Assembly (NCBI GenBank): GCA_965223215.1
Contig: CBDCVZ010000010.1
Location: forward strand, 372,001-436,000
DNA length: 64,000 nt
Source: JABDMH01 sp965223215
Lineage (GTDB): Bacteria > Bacteroidota > Bacteroidia > Chitinophagales > Saprospiraceae
Reading direction: 5' to 3'
The position numbers and the translations under genes are program-made. Under the pieces are notes generated by a model that worked only from the letters and a program-made list of their open reading frames with translations, was not told the DNA's origin and did not search any database. Positions 1 to 10,139 of this stretch are shown here, piece after piece. The first letter of the stretch is position 1. The number at the start of each line of letters is the position of its first letter.

Positions 1-1036
1 CAAGGCGTGGATCGACCACATCGTCGGCTGTAACATCCGAATTGTTATAGCTCTTATCCAAAAATGGTAATCCATTGGCATCCACTTTATGGGCATTTAC
101 GAAATTGTGCGAAGGTTGGTGAAAGCCACAGCACCCGAACGGGCTGCCGCCATGGGGATGATTTAAGCGATCGGCAAACAGTCCATTTTCACCACCTCCG
201 GTTCCATCATTCACGGAAGCCTGGATCGAAAATATGTGTTCAGATCCATTTTCGCCCTCGGTGGTAAACGGATCGTGGAAGCAATCTTGGAGCGCATAAG
301 TGCCACTGTTAACCACTGCATCTAGTTGAGACTTAGCACCTGACCAATCCCCCTCATATAGTAGCACCTTACCCAAGTAAGACTGGGCCGCACCTTTTGT
401 GGCACGTCCCACCGCGCTCTGCGTCACCGGCAGATTGGCAATTGCAAATTCAAAATCCGCCTTGATATTTGGCAGAATATCTGTGGTATTCGGTTGACGA
501 AAATCTTCAGCGGTTTCATCATAATACGGTACATTCTTCCATAATTTCCAGGCATCAAAATGGTAATGTCCCCGGAGAAAACGGGCTTCACCCTCAATTC
601 GTTCTGTTTCAGATATATCTTCAGCATTGGCCATGAGTTTCAGGGTGGAATTGCCTCGCGCAATTCCTTCATACAACGCTTGAAATTTGATATTGAAATA
701 TTCATTGCCGGGGGCCCATTCAAACAATTCAATGATTTGAATCTCCTGCTGATCGCCGGGGTCTGAACCCTTGTAGGCATCGTCACTGGTTACACTGCCC
801 CAAATCCAATTGCTACCGGCAGCACCCCAGGGTGGGTTAAAAGTGCCCCAATCATTATTCCAACCGTCAAGCATTGAATAGGCTGCAATTAGTGCAGCTT
901 CTACTCCAGCCTGATTCGCTAAAGTACCTTCATCAAGAGAGGCTTGAGCAGGAGCGTTGAGAAAATCCTTGGAGCAAGCAAATATTAGGAAAGCTGCAAG
1001 TGCCGTCAATCCAATTATTTGTTTAATATTTTTCAT
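1..1036 (-). CDS. SusD/RagB-family nutrient-binding outer membrane lipoprotein (C-terminus beyond window)
   Basis: The reading frame starts at an ATG whose complement is at 1034-1036 and runs off the left edge, so only about 345 N-terminal residues are visible. It begins with a short basic, hydrophobic leader ending L-I-F-A-C-S, a lipoprotein signal. It continues with typical SusD sequence: helical TPR-like segments such as GEARFLRGHYHFDAWKLW, and later GAAQSYLGKVLLYEGDW. SusD proteins sit on the outer membrane over a SusC barrel and capture oligosaccharides or other nutrients. The gene lies 27 bp downstream of the susC-like gene on the same strand, the usual operon order. The substrate cannot be told from sequence. 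The family call is secure; the missing end is due to the window edge. Confidence 0.93.
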   Translation of the reverse strand, partial: MKNIKQIIGLTALAAFLIFACSKDFLNAPAQASLDEGTLANQAGVEAALIAAYSMLDGWNNDWGTFNPPWGAAGSNWIWGSVTSDDAYKGSDPGDQQEIQIIELFEWAPGNEYFNIKFQALYEGIARGNSTLKLMANAEDISETERIEGEARFLRGHYHFDAWKLWKNVPYYDETAEDFRQPNTTDILPNIKADFEFAIANLPVTQSAVGRATKGAAQSYLGKVLLYEGDWSGAKSQLDAVVNSGTYALQDCFHDPFTTEGENGSEHIFSIQASVNDGTGGGENGLFADRLNHPHGGSPFGCCGFHQPSHNFVNAHKVDANGLPFLDKSYNNSDVTADDVVDPRL

Positions 1037-1063
1037 TTTGCGATTATTTCAACAATTATTTAA

Positions 1064-4000
1064 TTAAAACGCAGCATTAACACCGAAAATAAATTTACGT
1101 TCGGCGGGATAATTTCCGAAGTCGTACCCATTCCAAAGGTCGCCATTAAGTCCGCTTTGAGCAAAGTTAGAGGGTGCTGGGTCTAAACCTGTATAACCGG
1201 TCAGGGTGAAAAGGTTTTGTGCTTGTATGTAGAAGCGCAAACGGCTAAATACATCACCAAGAACGGCATCCGGTAAAGTATAACCTAACTGAATATTCTT
1301 TGCCCGCAAATAGGAGGCATCCTCCACATAAAAATCGCTGGGAGAAATACTGAATATATCGTTCAGATCATTAATTGGATAAGGTGCATTTGGATTGTCA
1401 GGTCTCCAGGAATTTGTGACAACATCTTTTCGCACATTAGATCCGAAAAAGCTAAACACATCAAATAGCTTGTTGTAGTTGAAAATATCATTTCCAATAG
1501 AAGCAAAGAGGAAGGCCGAGAAATCAATGCGGCCAATATTGAAGCCTAGGTTAGCACCAAGGGTGAAATCAGGATGCGGACTGCCAATGGACCCTTTGTC
1601 ATCATCGTTAATCTGATTATCGCCATTCAAATCCTTAAAACGGATGCGGCCAATCGCTTTGCCCTGCTGATCACCAAAGGCATCTACCTCACCTTGGTTT
1701 TGGAAATATCCATCTGTCTGCCAGCCGTAAAAGGAGGAAATTGGTTGACCAACTTGGTTGAAATTAACAATGCCAATTCTGGAATCAAATCCACCTGGGA
1801 AGAAACTTTCGGAACTTCCATCGATGTCTACAACTTCATTGACGTAGCGGGTAAAGGTCAGACCAAGATTGTATCCACCTTTATTGCCTATTTCTCCATT
1901 CCAGTCAACACCGATATCGATTCCATTGTTTTTCATCGATGCTACATTGACAAATGCGGGTGCTGCGGTACCCCCTGTACCCGGAAGTGCGGCAGGAAAC
2001 AGTAAGCCATCCACCGTTCGGCTATAGATGTCTAATACGAAGTTTAAGCGACCATTTAAGATCGAGGCATCGAGGCCAAAGTTGGTGGAAATATTTTCTT
2101 CCCATTTGGTCGCTTTATTACCGCGATTCGTGAGGGCATAACCAGTGACGGCAGAGTTGCTAGTGCCGTTAATATCATAAAAAGTTGACGCAAGCCCGCC
2201 CCCAAAACGATCAAACGCATTTCCTGCCGGAATCTGTTGATTTCCTGTGATGCCCCAACCAAAGCGAAGTTTGAGATCGTCCAGCCAGGTAACGTTCTCA
2301 AAAAATGGTTCTCCACCAACTCGCCAACCCAGACTGAAAGCAGGGAAGACCACATATTTTTCATCTCCAAAATTTGAAGAACCATCTCGTCGAATCGTGG
2401 CACTGGCAATATACTTGTCTGCGTAGGAGTAATCTATTTTACCAAACAGGGAAACCAGCTGACTAAAGTTTCCGAAACTATTTACGCTTCTGGTATCGGG
2501 ATCCGCCAATCCTCCGTTGACATACCAGGCATTCGGATCAATGGTAAAGAAGTTATTAATCCCACCCCTTAATTGTCGAAAGGTATTTTTTATAGCCTCA
2601 TATCCAATCAATGCTGAGATGTCGTGGTTCTCTCCAATCGAGGTGCTGTAATTGAGAGTATTGGTCCAAGTCCAATTATAACCGTTTTGCCATGTCTCGG
2701 AAAAACCATTGTTGGTGTTTGGTTGCCTAGCTTCGTAAGAAGGAAAATTGAATGCCGAGCTCAAATTGTTAAAATAATCTACTCCGTAGCTACTTCGGAA
2801 GGACAGGCCCTCAAGAATTTCCCATTCTAAAAATACATTACCTAGAATTCTCGTATTTGTCGTACCATTATCCTTATTCCTGATGTTGGCCCAGACTGGA
2901 TTGGTGCCGGTTAGTCCGCTTGCCTTAGCACCACCCGCATTACCTCCGACATCATTGACCGGAATGATGGGATGGATGAGGGTGAGAAAGGTCATAATCC
3001 CTTGCTCATCCTGGTTGCCTCCAGAAAATCCATCTTGGCCAATTTTAGTTGAACGAGCCACTTGCACATTTTCACCCACGGTTACTGGTCCCAATTTGAA
3101 TGTGGAATTGGCTCTTGCAGTAAAGCGTTCGAAGCTATTGTGCACCATGGATCCTTCCTGATTGAGGTATCCTGCTGAAAGATAAAATGTCGAGTTTTCT
3201 CCACCACCCGATACCCCCAAATTATGTTCGGTTACTAGCCCGGTTTGAAAGGTCTCGTCAAACCAATCGGTACCACTCGGATTGGTAGGAATGATGATAT
3301 TGTCAGGGAATGAATAAGCTGATTCATCAACATTATCACCGGGAAATGGGAAGATGTACTTTGGTATCACTCCCCGCCCCACGGAATAAGGATTTGCAGC
3401 ATCTATATCCAAACCAGCATTGGCATGGCGATCCCAAATGTAGTTGGAAAACTCCACCGGATCTTTGATCATGTAGTCATGATTATGTGCTGGTGTAGCA
3501 GAACCAACATACCCATCATAGGTGATCTTTGCTTTTCCAGCTTTCCCTCGTTTCGTGGTAATGATGATGACTCCGTTGTTAGCCCTGGCGCCATAAATCG
3601 AAGCTGATGCAGCATCCTTTAAAACCTGGATCGACTCAATGTCGTTGGGATTAAACCCTGTATTGTAGGCATCCTGGACCGGAACACCGTCAATAACATA
3701 TAGAGGATCGTTGTTCTGAAACGAGCTAATGCCTCTAATTCGAACGGTGGTGCCTTCACCGGGTTCGCCGGATGTTGAAATATTTACACCACTTGCTCTG
3801 CCTTCCAATTTCTGTGCAAAGCTGGAGGCAGAGTAGGCATTCATCTCTTCTACCTCTACTACTGCCACAGCTCCAGTGATATCCCGCTTGCGTTGGGATG
3901 AATATCCCGTCACTACAATTTCATCAATGGCCACACCTTGGACCAAGCTGATGTTGAGATGTGATTCAGACCCAACAGTCACGTCTTGTGAAGCATAGCC

Positions 4001-4237
4001 CGTGAAGCTAATCACCAATACGTCTCCCTCTGTAGCATCAAGTGTAAATGTGCCATCAAAATCGGTTACGGTGCCTGTCGTCGTGCCTGACTTTAAGACA
4101 GTGGCTCCGATCAAAGGCTCATTGGTTTGCTGGATTGGGATCGAGAAACGAGGCATTTTGATGGGAAATAGAACACCACTACCAATGATCACTGCCAAAA
4201 AAAATAGTTGATCGATATCCAAACGGGATCGATTCAA
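1064..4237 (-). CDS. SusC/RagA-family TonB-linked outer membrane protein, 5' end apparently truncated
   Basis: This is the import barrel partner of the SusD protein next to it. After about 40 residues comes a carboxypeptidase-regulatory-like domain (NEPLIGATV, GTVTDFDGTF), then the plug with ALEGRASGV-like and GISSFQNNDPLYVIDGVPV motifs and the SusC signature DIESIQVLKDAASASIYGARA. The long beta-barrel ends FIFGVNAAF, with a C-terminal aromatic residue. The start is odd. The only in-frame start with any leader is a TTG at 4237, and the next ATG is almost inside the regulatory domain. The usual signal peptide and the S-G-T-V-T-D strand before the NEPLIG motif are missing or replaced. The gene begins 21 bp after the stop of a permease gene, so a deletion or rearrangement may have fused it there. 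Function may be impaired. Confidence 0.88.
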   Translation of the reverse strand: MNRSRLDIDQLFFLAVIIGSGVLFPIKMPRFSIPIQQTNEPLIGATVLKSGTTTGTVTDFDGTFTLDATEGDVLVISFTGYASQDVTVGSESHLNISLVQGVAIDEIVVTGYSSQRKRDITGAVAVVEVEEMNAYSASSFAQKLEGRASGVNISTSGEPGEGTTVRIRGISSFQNNDPLYVIDGVPVQDAYNTGFNPNDIESIQVLKDAASASIYGARANNGVIIITTKRGKAGKAKITYDGYVGSATPAHNHDYMIKDPVEFSNYIWDRHANAGLDIDAANPYSVGRGVIPKYIFPFPGDNVDESAYSFPDNIIIPTNPSGTDWFDETFQTGLVTEHNLGVSGGGENSTFYLSAGYLNQEGSMVHNSFERFTARANSTFKLGPVTVGENVQVARSTKIGQDGFSGGNQDEQGIMTFLTLIHPIIPVNDVGGNAGGAKASGLTGTNPVWANIRNKDNGTTNTRILGNVFLEWEILEGLSFRSSYGVDYFNNLSSAFNFPSYEARQPNTNNGFSETWQNGYNWTWTNTLNYSTSIGENHDISALIGYEAIKNTFRQLRGGINNFFTIDPNAWYVNGGLADPDTRSVNSFGNFSQLVSLFGKIDYSYADKYIASATIRRDGSSNFGDEKYVVFPAFSLGWRVGGEPFFENVTWLDDLKLRFGWGITGNQQIPAGNAFDRFGGGLASTFYDINGTSNSAVTGYALTNRGNKATKWEENISTNFGLDASILNGRLNFVLDIYSRTVDGLLFPAALPGTGGTAAPAFVNVASMKNNGIDIGVDWNGEIGNKGGYNLGLTFTRYVNEVVDIDGSSESFFPGGFDSRIGIVNFNQVGQPISSFYGWQTDGYFQNQGEVDAFGDQQGKAIGRIRFKDLNGDNQINDDDKGSIGSPHPDFTLGANLGFNIGRIDFSAFLFASIGNDIFNYNKLFDVFSFFGSNVRKDVVTNSWRPDNPNAPYPINDLNDIFSISPSDFYVEDASYLRAKNIQLGYTLPDAVLGDVFSRLRFYIQAQNLFTLTGYTGLDPAPSNFAQSGLNGDLWNGYDFGNYPAERKFIFGVNAAF

Positions 4238-4258
4238 GATTCTTCGTGTAAATCTTAA

Positions 4259-6958
4259 TCATTCGTCTCTCAATGCATGTATGGGATTCAGGACCGCGGA
4301 GCGCCGGATTTGAAATAGTACGATACCAATGACTATGGATAGTAAAAATAGGGCTGGCAATAGTAATGGCTGCCATCCAATTCCATTATTAAAAGCAAAA
4401 TTATCAAGCCATTTCCCACCCAGGTAGACCACAATTGGCAAGGCGATGACGTTGGCTACAATCAGTAAGTAGACAAAATCTTTAGATACGATATGCATGA
4501 TGTTTACCATGGTCGCTCCTAATATTTTTCGCACTCCAATTTCTTTTGTACGCTGACTCAGGAGGAGGGCTGAGAGCCCAAAAAAGCCGAGGCACGCAAC
4601 AAAGATAGCCAGCGCGGCCATTAATTTACAGACCTTACTGAATTGTTGTTCAGCTCGGTATTGCCGATCAAAAAATTCATCGAGAAAGAAATAGTCAAGG
4701 GTGTGATCTGGAACGACTTTCCGGTAGATTCGTTCGATTGCAGCCACAGATTTGTTCCAATCGGTGCTGCTGAGTTTAAAGGAGTAGAAGGTCCAATCAT
4801 CCCATAGGGGGAAATAATAGAGTAGGGGATCATAGGCCTCCTTCAGTGAGCGCTGATGATAGTTTTCCACGACACCCACCACGGTGGCGAGGTGTTCGTT
4901 TTGCCCTAACTTAAACCAGATATTTTTACCAATGGCATCTTCTGGATCTTTGAAGCCATAACTTTCGGCCAACACACGATTTATTAGTACTTTGTTATTT
5001 TGCGCTCCATAAATACGTGAACTGTCAGCTTGTCGAAAATCACGTCCAGCTACAATGGGAATGTCAAACGTCGATAAATATTCATGATCTACTCGTTTCA
5101 GGAAGACCGACGTGTTATATTCTTTATCCAGTCCCTTCGGCCTTGATTCGCTCCGTAGAGCAATTAATTTTCCCGGTATTTCAGAAGATCTGGTCATAGA
5201 TTGTACCTCCGGTAGTTGTGCTAATTCCATGGCGAGGACCTGATTCCTAACGTATGATATTGAATCGCTATAAGTTGGAACCCGACTTACTAAAATTTGC
5301 TCTTTTGCATAGCCCAACTCCTGCTTATTCATGAAAGAAATCTGACGGGTGACCAGTATGGTAGCAGCGATCAGGAGAACGGAGAGTACAAATTGAAATC
5401 CGACCAAAAGTTTGCGTAAGAGGACCCCTTGAGTCCCTCGATGAAATCTTCCGCGCAAGACTTGAACTGGTCTGAATTTAGACAATACCAATGCGGGATA
5501 AACACCTACGATCAGTCCACTGATGATGATACAACCCGAGAATACAACCCAGAATACGGGATTTAGAAAGAGCTGATAATTTAGGAGCGAATCTCCAATG
5601 TTCTTTCCTACGACCTGGCTAAAAGAAGTAAGTGATAGTTTGGCAATGACAAAACCTAAACTAATACTCAATGCATTGAGGAGAATAGCCTCCGAAAAAA
5701 ACTGCCCCATTAATTGAGACCGTCGGGCACCGACTACCTTTCTGACACCTACTTCTTTTGCCCGTTCGATCGACCGTGAGGTTGACAAATTGATGTAGTT
5801 GACCCAGGCAATGATCAGAATGAATATGCCTAGAATACTGAGAAACTGTACCATTCGATTACTCCCTGGATTTGTTGGTTCATTGGCACAATCGGAATGC
5901 AAATGGATGTCTAAGAGAGGTTGCAGCGAAAAATAGGTCTTGAAATTATGTTCTTTATGAATTTCTGCCATATAGCGCTCGGTCAGCGCCGGAAACTTTG
6001 CTTGCAACGCTGCCGAGTTCGTACCTGGCTTCAAAAGCACATAAGTGTAAAATTCGGGCCAAACCCAAGAATTATCTGCAAAATCACTTCCCAAGTAAGT
6101 CTGAAAAGACATAAGTGCATCAAATTGTAGATGCGAATTCTCAGGAATGTCCTCAATGACTCCAGTCACCTTTAGGGGGTGGCCGGTGGAGCCTCCTAAA
6201 TTCATTGTTTTGTGCAGAGGGTCTTCATTGCCAAAATATTTGATCGCCATCGATGAGGTTAGGACGATGCTGTTCGGTTTTTTTAGTGCATTTGTGGGAG
6301 ATCCCGAAACAAAGGGAAATGAAAAAATGGTGAAAAACGATGAATCAGCAATGAACGTTTTTTCTTCGATAAAAGTCGAGCGCTGACCTGTTTCATTCAA
6401 ATAACTTAAAGCCGTCTTACGACCCATATTAATGGGATCCATGATCCGGGTAAAATCTTCAACTTCTGGAAAATCACGCTTCATGGCTGGTCCGAGGGCT
6501 GGATGATTGGCTGCTGTCTTGGAAAAGGGACTAAATCCCTCTGAATATCTGATCGGAACCCGGTAGATGTTTTCGGCCTGATCATGAAATTTATCATAGC
6601 TGCGCTCAAATGAGACATACTGAAAAATCAACAGACAAGCAGCCACTCCGATGGCAAGACCGGCGATGTGGATCATTGAAAAAAATCGATTCTTAGCTAG
6701 GCTGCGAGCTGCAATCTTAAAATAATTTCTAATCATAGCAACAGATGGATAAATGGATGAGAATAATGCAATGCGTTTGATAAAGTCCGGCCGAAAATGT
6801 CTTAGTACCTGGTAGAAAAATGACCACTTGGCCTTTTTACCATTAACCGATGATTCTTTAATAAATAATTCAATTAAATCACCCTCAATTTCATCGAGGA
6901 AGTCTTCACGACAAAACCATCGCAAAAATTTCAGGGCGTTATTTGGAGGTTTAAGCAT
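4259..6958 (-). CDS. MacB/FtsX-type ABC transporter permease with N-terminal permease prefix domain
   Basis: An 899-residue inner-membrane protein. Residues 1-80 form a permease prefix domain (LKFLRWFCREDFLDEIEGDL, then QVLRHFRPDF). The first membrane segment follows (MIHIAGLAIGVAACLLIFQY), then a MacB-like periplasmic core and two FtsX domains with the conserved ERAKEVGVRKVVGA and QRTKEIGVRKILGA loops, each with three more membrane helices. Such permeases normally pair with a separate ATPase to move lipoproteins, peptides or drugs or to transmit mechanical work; no ATPase gene is in this window. Its ATG shares one base with the stop of the preceding permease gene (TAATG), which indicates translational coupling. 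It is the last gene of a padR-permease-permease operon. Confidence 0.9.
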   Translation of the reverse strand: MLKPPNNALKFLRWFCREDFLDEIEGDLIELFIKESSVNGKKAKWSFFYQVLRHFRPDFIKRIALFSSIYPSVAMIRNYFKIAARSLAKNRFFSMIHIAGLAIGVAACLLIFQYVSFERSYDKFHDQAENIYRVPIRYSEGFSPFSKTAANHPALGPAMKRDFPEVEDFTRIMDPINMGRKTALSYLNETGQRSTFIEEKTFIADSSFFTIFSFPFVSGSPTNALKKPNSIVLTSSMAIKYFGNEDPLHKTMNLGGSTGHPLKVTGVIEDIPENSHLQFDALMSFQTYLGSDFADNSWVWPEFYTYVLLKPGTNSAALQAKFPALTERYMAEIHKEHNFKTYFSLQPLLDIHLHSDCANEPTNPGSNRMVQFLSILGIFILIIAWVNYINLSTSRSIERAKEVGVRKVVGARRSQLMGQFFSEAILLNALSISLGFVIAKLSLTSFSQVVGKNIGDSLLNYQLFLNPVFWVVFSGCIIISGLIVGVYPALVLSKFRPVQVLRGRFHRGTQGVLLRKLLVGFQFVLSVLLIAATILVTRQISFMNKQELGYAKEQILVSRVPTYSDSISYVRNQVLAMELAQLPEVQSMTRSSEIPGKLIALRSESRPKGLDKEYNTSVFLKRVDHEYLSTFDIPIVAGRDFRQADSSRIYGAQNNKVLINRVLAESYGFKDPEDAIGKNIWFKLGQNEHLATVVGVVENYHQRSLKEAYDPLLYYFPLWDDWTFYSFKLSSTDWNKSVAAIERIYRKVVPDHTLDYFFLDEFFDRQYRAEQQFSKVCKLMAALAIFVACLGFFGLSALLLSQRTKEIGVRKILGATMVNIMHIVSKDFVYLLIVANVIALPIVVYLGGKWLDNFAFNNGIGWQPLLLPALFLLSIVIGIVLFQIRRSAVLNPIHALRDE

Positions 6959-9588
6959 TAGTCTGCTCTTAAGATATTAGCTGGGTTGGCAATAGCAGTG
7001 CGTAGCGTTTGAGAGCTGATTGTCATTAAACCAAAAACCAAAGAGATTAATCCAGCAGCGACAAAGATCCACCAAGAGAGATCTATCGTATAGGCAAATT
7101 TACTCAGCCACTTTTGCATGAAATATGCTGCAACTGGTGCTGCCAGAACGAAGGCGATGGAAATCAGCCAAATAAAATCTCTCGATAATAGGTACAGTAC
7201 TTGCAAGGATGAAGCACCCAAGACCTTGCGGATACTTATTTCTTTCAAACGCTGTCTAACGGCAAACATCGCCAGGCCAAATAGACCCAAAACAGAGATC
7301 AGAATCGCAAGAAAGGCGAAGAGGCGCGATAATCTTCCAACCATCATTTCACTTCGATAAAGCGATTCGTATTCCTGATCCACAAATTGATAATCAAGGG
7401 GATAATTTGGATTTAACTCGGTGTAAATTTCTTCTATGTTGGCCAGGGCTTCCTCAACCTGTCCTGGTTCATAACGTACTATGATCACACCAAAACCCTC
7501 ATATTCTTTAACATCTATGATCACAGGCAATATGGGCTCATGTAAAGAATGAGTGTGGTAATCTTTGAGCACCCCAATAATCTGACCTTTCTTGTTCCAT
7601 GCTGAAATAGATTTACCAATGGGATCTTCCATTCCAATTTGTTTGAGGGCCTCCTCATTTATCAAAAAGGCATGTGCAGAGTCCGTTGCCACGCCCCTAG
7701 AAAAATTTCGACCTTCGATAATTTGAAGACCCATGATGTCAATAAAATCATAGCCCACCGATGCTGGTTTAAAGCCCACGACCTCCTCTTCACTCTTACC
7801 TTGCCAGTCAATTGGGTCAGTTACCACAAATCCCATGGCGTGTGGAGCCTCGCTGCTTCGGTCGATCATATTTACTCCACGCATGTTAAGGGCACGATCC
7901 TTAAAGAGCTGGTAAGTTGACTGCTGTACCATCTCGCCTTCTATCGGGATATAAATTAGGTTCGCTCGATCATATCCTAAATGGGAGGTTTTGAGATAAT
8001 TTATTTGCTTGGTGATGACAATCGTTGCGATTAGCAGGAAAATGGATAATGAAAACTGAAATATAGAGAGCCCTTTCCTGAACCGGCGAGAGGATTTTCC
8101 AAATCTGAAGTCTTTGCCGAGCGCTTTTATGGGTTTGATTGATGATAATAAAATTGCAGGATAACTGCCGGCCACAAGTCCGACAAGGAGTGAAAAAATA
8201 AGGCAAAGTAATGGAATGATTGGATTTGAAAAGGGGAGTGCAATCTGTTTTCCGGTTAATGCATTAAACGGTTCGATTAATAGGAAAACCAAAGTTATCG
8301 ATACCACCGTGGCAGTGAGTGAAAGCACTAAAGACTCGCTAAAAAATTGTCCCACAAGCTTGGACTTAGATGACCCAATGACCTTTCTCACACCGATTTC
8401 TTTCGCCTTCTTCAGATGACCCGCGATGGATAAATTCATGAAGTTTATACAAGCAATAAGTAGAATGAAGAGAGCCACTCCTGTGAATATTCTCAGATAA
8501 GTTATTCTGCCCTTAGTTGGTATACCATTGACAAAGTTGGAGACCAAATAGCGTTCATTGTATGGTTGTAAACCCAATCGAACAGTGAGGCCATCGGGTT
8601 TTCGGTGCGTTTCTAAATGTGTATTTATCCCTTTAGTCACACTTTGAACATTCGCATTCTGTTCAAGTTCGATGGTGGTCAGTACAAAGTGTGAGGCCCA
8701 TCCACCAAGTCGCTCCTCATGCAAATCCCAATTGATCAGGAAATCAAACTGTAGCGAACTTGTTGTCGGCACATTATCGAAAACAGCAGATACCTGGAGA
8801 CTTAGATCATTCTCGTATTTTAAAATCTGACCTATCGCATCACTGGGTTTCTCAAAAAACAATTCAGCTATATGCTTAGATATAGCGATGCTGCTAAGAT
8901 CTTGAAGAGCAGTTTTAGGTTGACCTGCGAGCACCTGGAAGTCAAACATCTCAAAAAAATCAGCACTGGCTCGGGCACCTTTAAATTTATGCGTTCGCTT
9001 GCCAAATTGAAGTGTTTCAGGATGACCCCAGGGAAGTTCATATCCGGTAGCATAGTGATTGATGCGCTTGATTTGTGGCACCGTCTGATCGACTCCCTCT
9101 AACAAGACAAAAAATCGATCATCTTCAAACTTCAGAGGTGTGGAAAAGTTGCCATCGATGCGGCCTTCAGATTCTATGGTCTGATAGATATTGTAGAGGC
9201 GATCTCCCGAGGCATGAAAATTATCAATGCTGCGCTGATTCTGAATCCAGAGAGAAATAAATATAAAACATGTGATGCCCATGACTAAACCAGAAAGATT
9301 AATCGCAGATATTACTGGCTGCTTCAATATTCTCCTTATTGCAATTTTCAAATTGTATTTAATCATAGTGTAATAGATGATTTTTGGGAAGAGCAAATCT
9401 TTCCTAATGAAATCAGGTCTAAAGTGACGTAAAACTTGCCAGCAAAACTGCCACTTGGCTTTGGTAGTATTGGATTCTTTCTGGCGAGCATACAATTCAA
9501 TTAAATCACCTTCAATTTCATCGAGGAAGTCTTCACGACAAAACCATCGCAAAAATTTGATCCCATATTTTGGAGGTTTCAAATCCAT
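6958..9588 (-). CDS. MacB/FtsX-type ABC transporter permease with N-terminal permease prefix domain
   Basis: An 876-residue paralogue of the next gene with the same order: permease prefix domain (KFLRWFCREDFLDEIEGDL at about 10-30), first membrane helix (SAINLSGLVMGITCFIFISL), periplasmic core, FtsX domain with KKAKEIGVRKVIGS, and a second FtsX domain with QRLKEISIRKVLGA. It starts at the base next to the padR stop and ends in a one-base overlap with the second permease, so the three genes are almost certainly one transcript. About 55 bp at the two permease 5' ends are nearly identical in DNA (around 6880-6935 and 9507-9560), which suggests duplication or gene conversion. The transported substrate is unknown. 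Confidence 0.9.
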   Translation of the reverse strand: MDLKPPKYGIKFLRWFCREDFLDEIEGDLIELYARQKESNTTKAKWQFCWQVLRHFRPDFIRKDLLFPKIIYYTMIKYNLKIAIRRILKQPVISAINLSGLVMGITCFIFISLWIQNQRSIDNFHASGDRLYNIYQTIESEGRIDGNFSTPLKFEDDRFFVLLEGVDQTVPQIKRINHYATGYELPWGHPETLQFGKRTHKFKGARASADFFEMFDFQVLAGQPKTALQDLSSIAISKHIAELFFEKPSDAIGQILKYENDLSLQVSAVFDNVPTTSSLQFDFLINWDLHEERLGGWASHFVLTTIELEQNANVQSVTKGINTHLETHRKPDGLTVRLGLQPYNERYLVSNFVNGIPTKGRITYLRIFTGVALFILLIACINFMNLSIAGHLKKAKEIGVRKVIGSSKSKLVGQFFSESLVLSLTATVVSITLVFLLIEPFNALTGKQIALPFSNPIIPLLCLIFSLLVGLVAGSYPAILLSSIKPIKALGKDFRFGKSSRRFRKGLSIFQFSLSIFLLIATIVITKQINYLKTSHLGYDRANLIYIPIEGEMVQQSTYQLFKDRALNMRGVNMIDRSSEAPHAMGFVVTDPIDWQGKSEEEVVGFKPASVGYDFIDIMGLQIIEGRNFSRGVATDSAHAFLINEEALKQIGMEDPIGKSISAWNKKGQIIGVLKDYHTHSLHEPILPVIIDVKEYEGFGVIIVRYEPGQVEEALANIEEIYTELNPNYPLDYQFVDQEYESLYRSEMMVGRLSRLFAFLAILISVLGLFGLAMFAVRQRLKEISIRKVLGASSLQVLYLLSRDFIWLISIAFVLAAPVAAYFMQKWLSKFAYTIDLSWWIFVAAGLISLVFGLMTISSQTLRTAIANPANILRAD

Positions 9589-9915
9589 TTATCCAAATGA
9601 AATATCTGGTATCTTTTGATAAATGCTACTTCGAATTTCATATTGTCGATCCAACATTTTCTTACCAAAAGCGGTGATCACATAAAATTTCTTCCTGCGT
9701 CCACCACGATCTTTGGTGATCCCTCCAAATCTGGCTGAGACGAATCCCTTTTCTTCCATGCGTTTGAGCGCCACATGGATGGCGCTGATGTTAAACGTTT
9801 TATCGATGGCACTTTCTAATCCTTCTTTAATCGACACACCGTAGGCCTGGTCATGTTGAGCGGCCACGGTTAGTAACACGAGTTCTTCAAATTCGCCGAG
9901 TGAAGATGCTTTCAT
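9589..9915 (-). CDS. PadR-family winged-helix transcriptional regulator
   Basis: A 108-residue PadR protein. The segment FEELVLLTVAAQHDQAYGVSIKEGLE is the usual PadR N-terminal helix pair. The recognition helix and wing follow (ISAIHVALKRMEEKGFVSA, then GRRKKFYVITAFGKKML). PadR proteins are mostly repressors of neighbouring transport genes. Here the stop codon abuts the start of the first permease gene, so the regulator probably controls its own operon. The start is the ATG at 9913-9915. The family is clear; the inducer is unknown. Confidence 0.9.
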   Translation of the reverse strand: MKASSLGEFEELVLLTVAAQHDQAYGVSIKEGLESAIDKTFNISAIHVALKRMEEKGFVSARFGGITKDRGGRRKKFYVITAFGKKMLDRQYEIRSSIYQKIPDISFG

Positions 9916-9959
9916 ATCTAATTTAATTTCCTTAACGAATGTATATATAATATATTATT

Positions 9960-9973
9960 TTAACAAATGTTAA
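9960..9973. promoter_or_regulatory. Candidate PadR operator upstream of padR-permease operon
   Basis: A perfect inverted repeat TTAAC-AAAT-GTTAA lies 45 bp upstream of the padR start, next to the very AT-rich tract gtatatataatatatta. PadR proteins bind inverted repeats of ATGT/ACAT type, and AATGTT is part of this one. The location and symmetry fit an autoregulatory operator, but this is inference from one site. Confidence 0.3.
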
Positions 9974-10139
9974 GTAAATGTGGAATCTGGTGATAAGGAC
10001 TGATGGTTGGTGCAAAGGGTTGCATCATTCTTAAGAAATCTTGGGTAGAGCTTTATCTTTCTGGCTTTGGCTTGCACCGAGGGATGTCGCAATCGTCCGC
10101 GAATTCGCTACCTTTCCGAATCGCTATTTTGATCAATAC

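Noticed and set aside
1574..2005. 143-codon plus-strand frame inside susC
   Set aside because: Antisense shadow of a conserved outer-membrane protein gene.
10041..10139. Upstream extension of the FG-GAP lipoprotein
   Set aside because: It would bury an obvious lipoprotein signal peptide.
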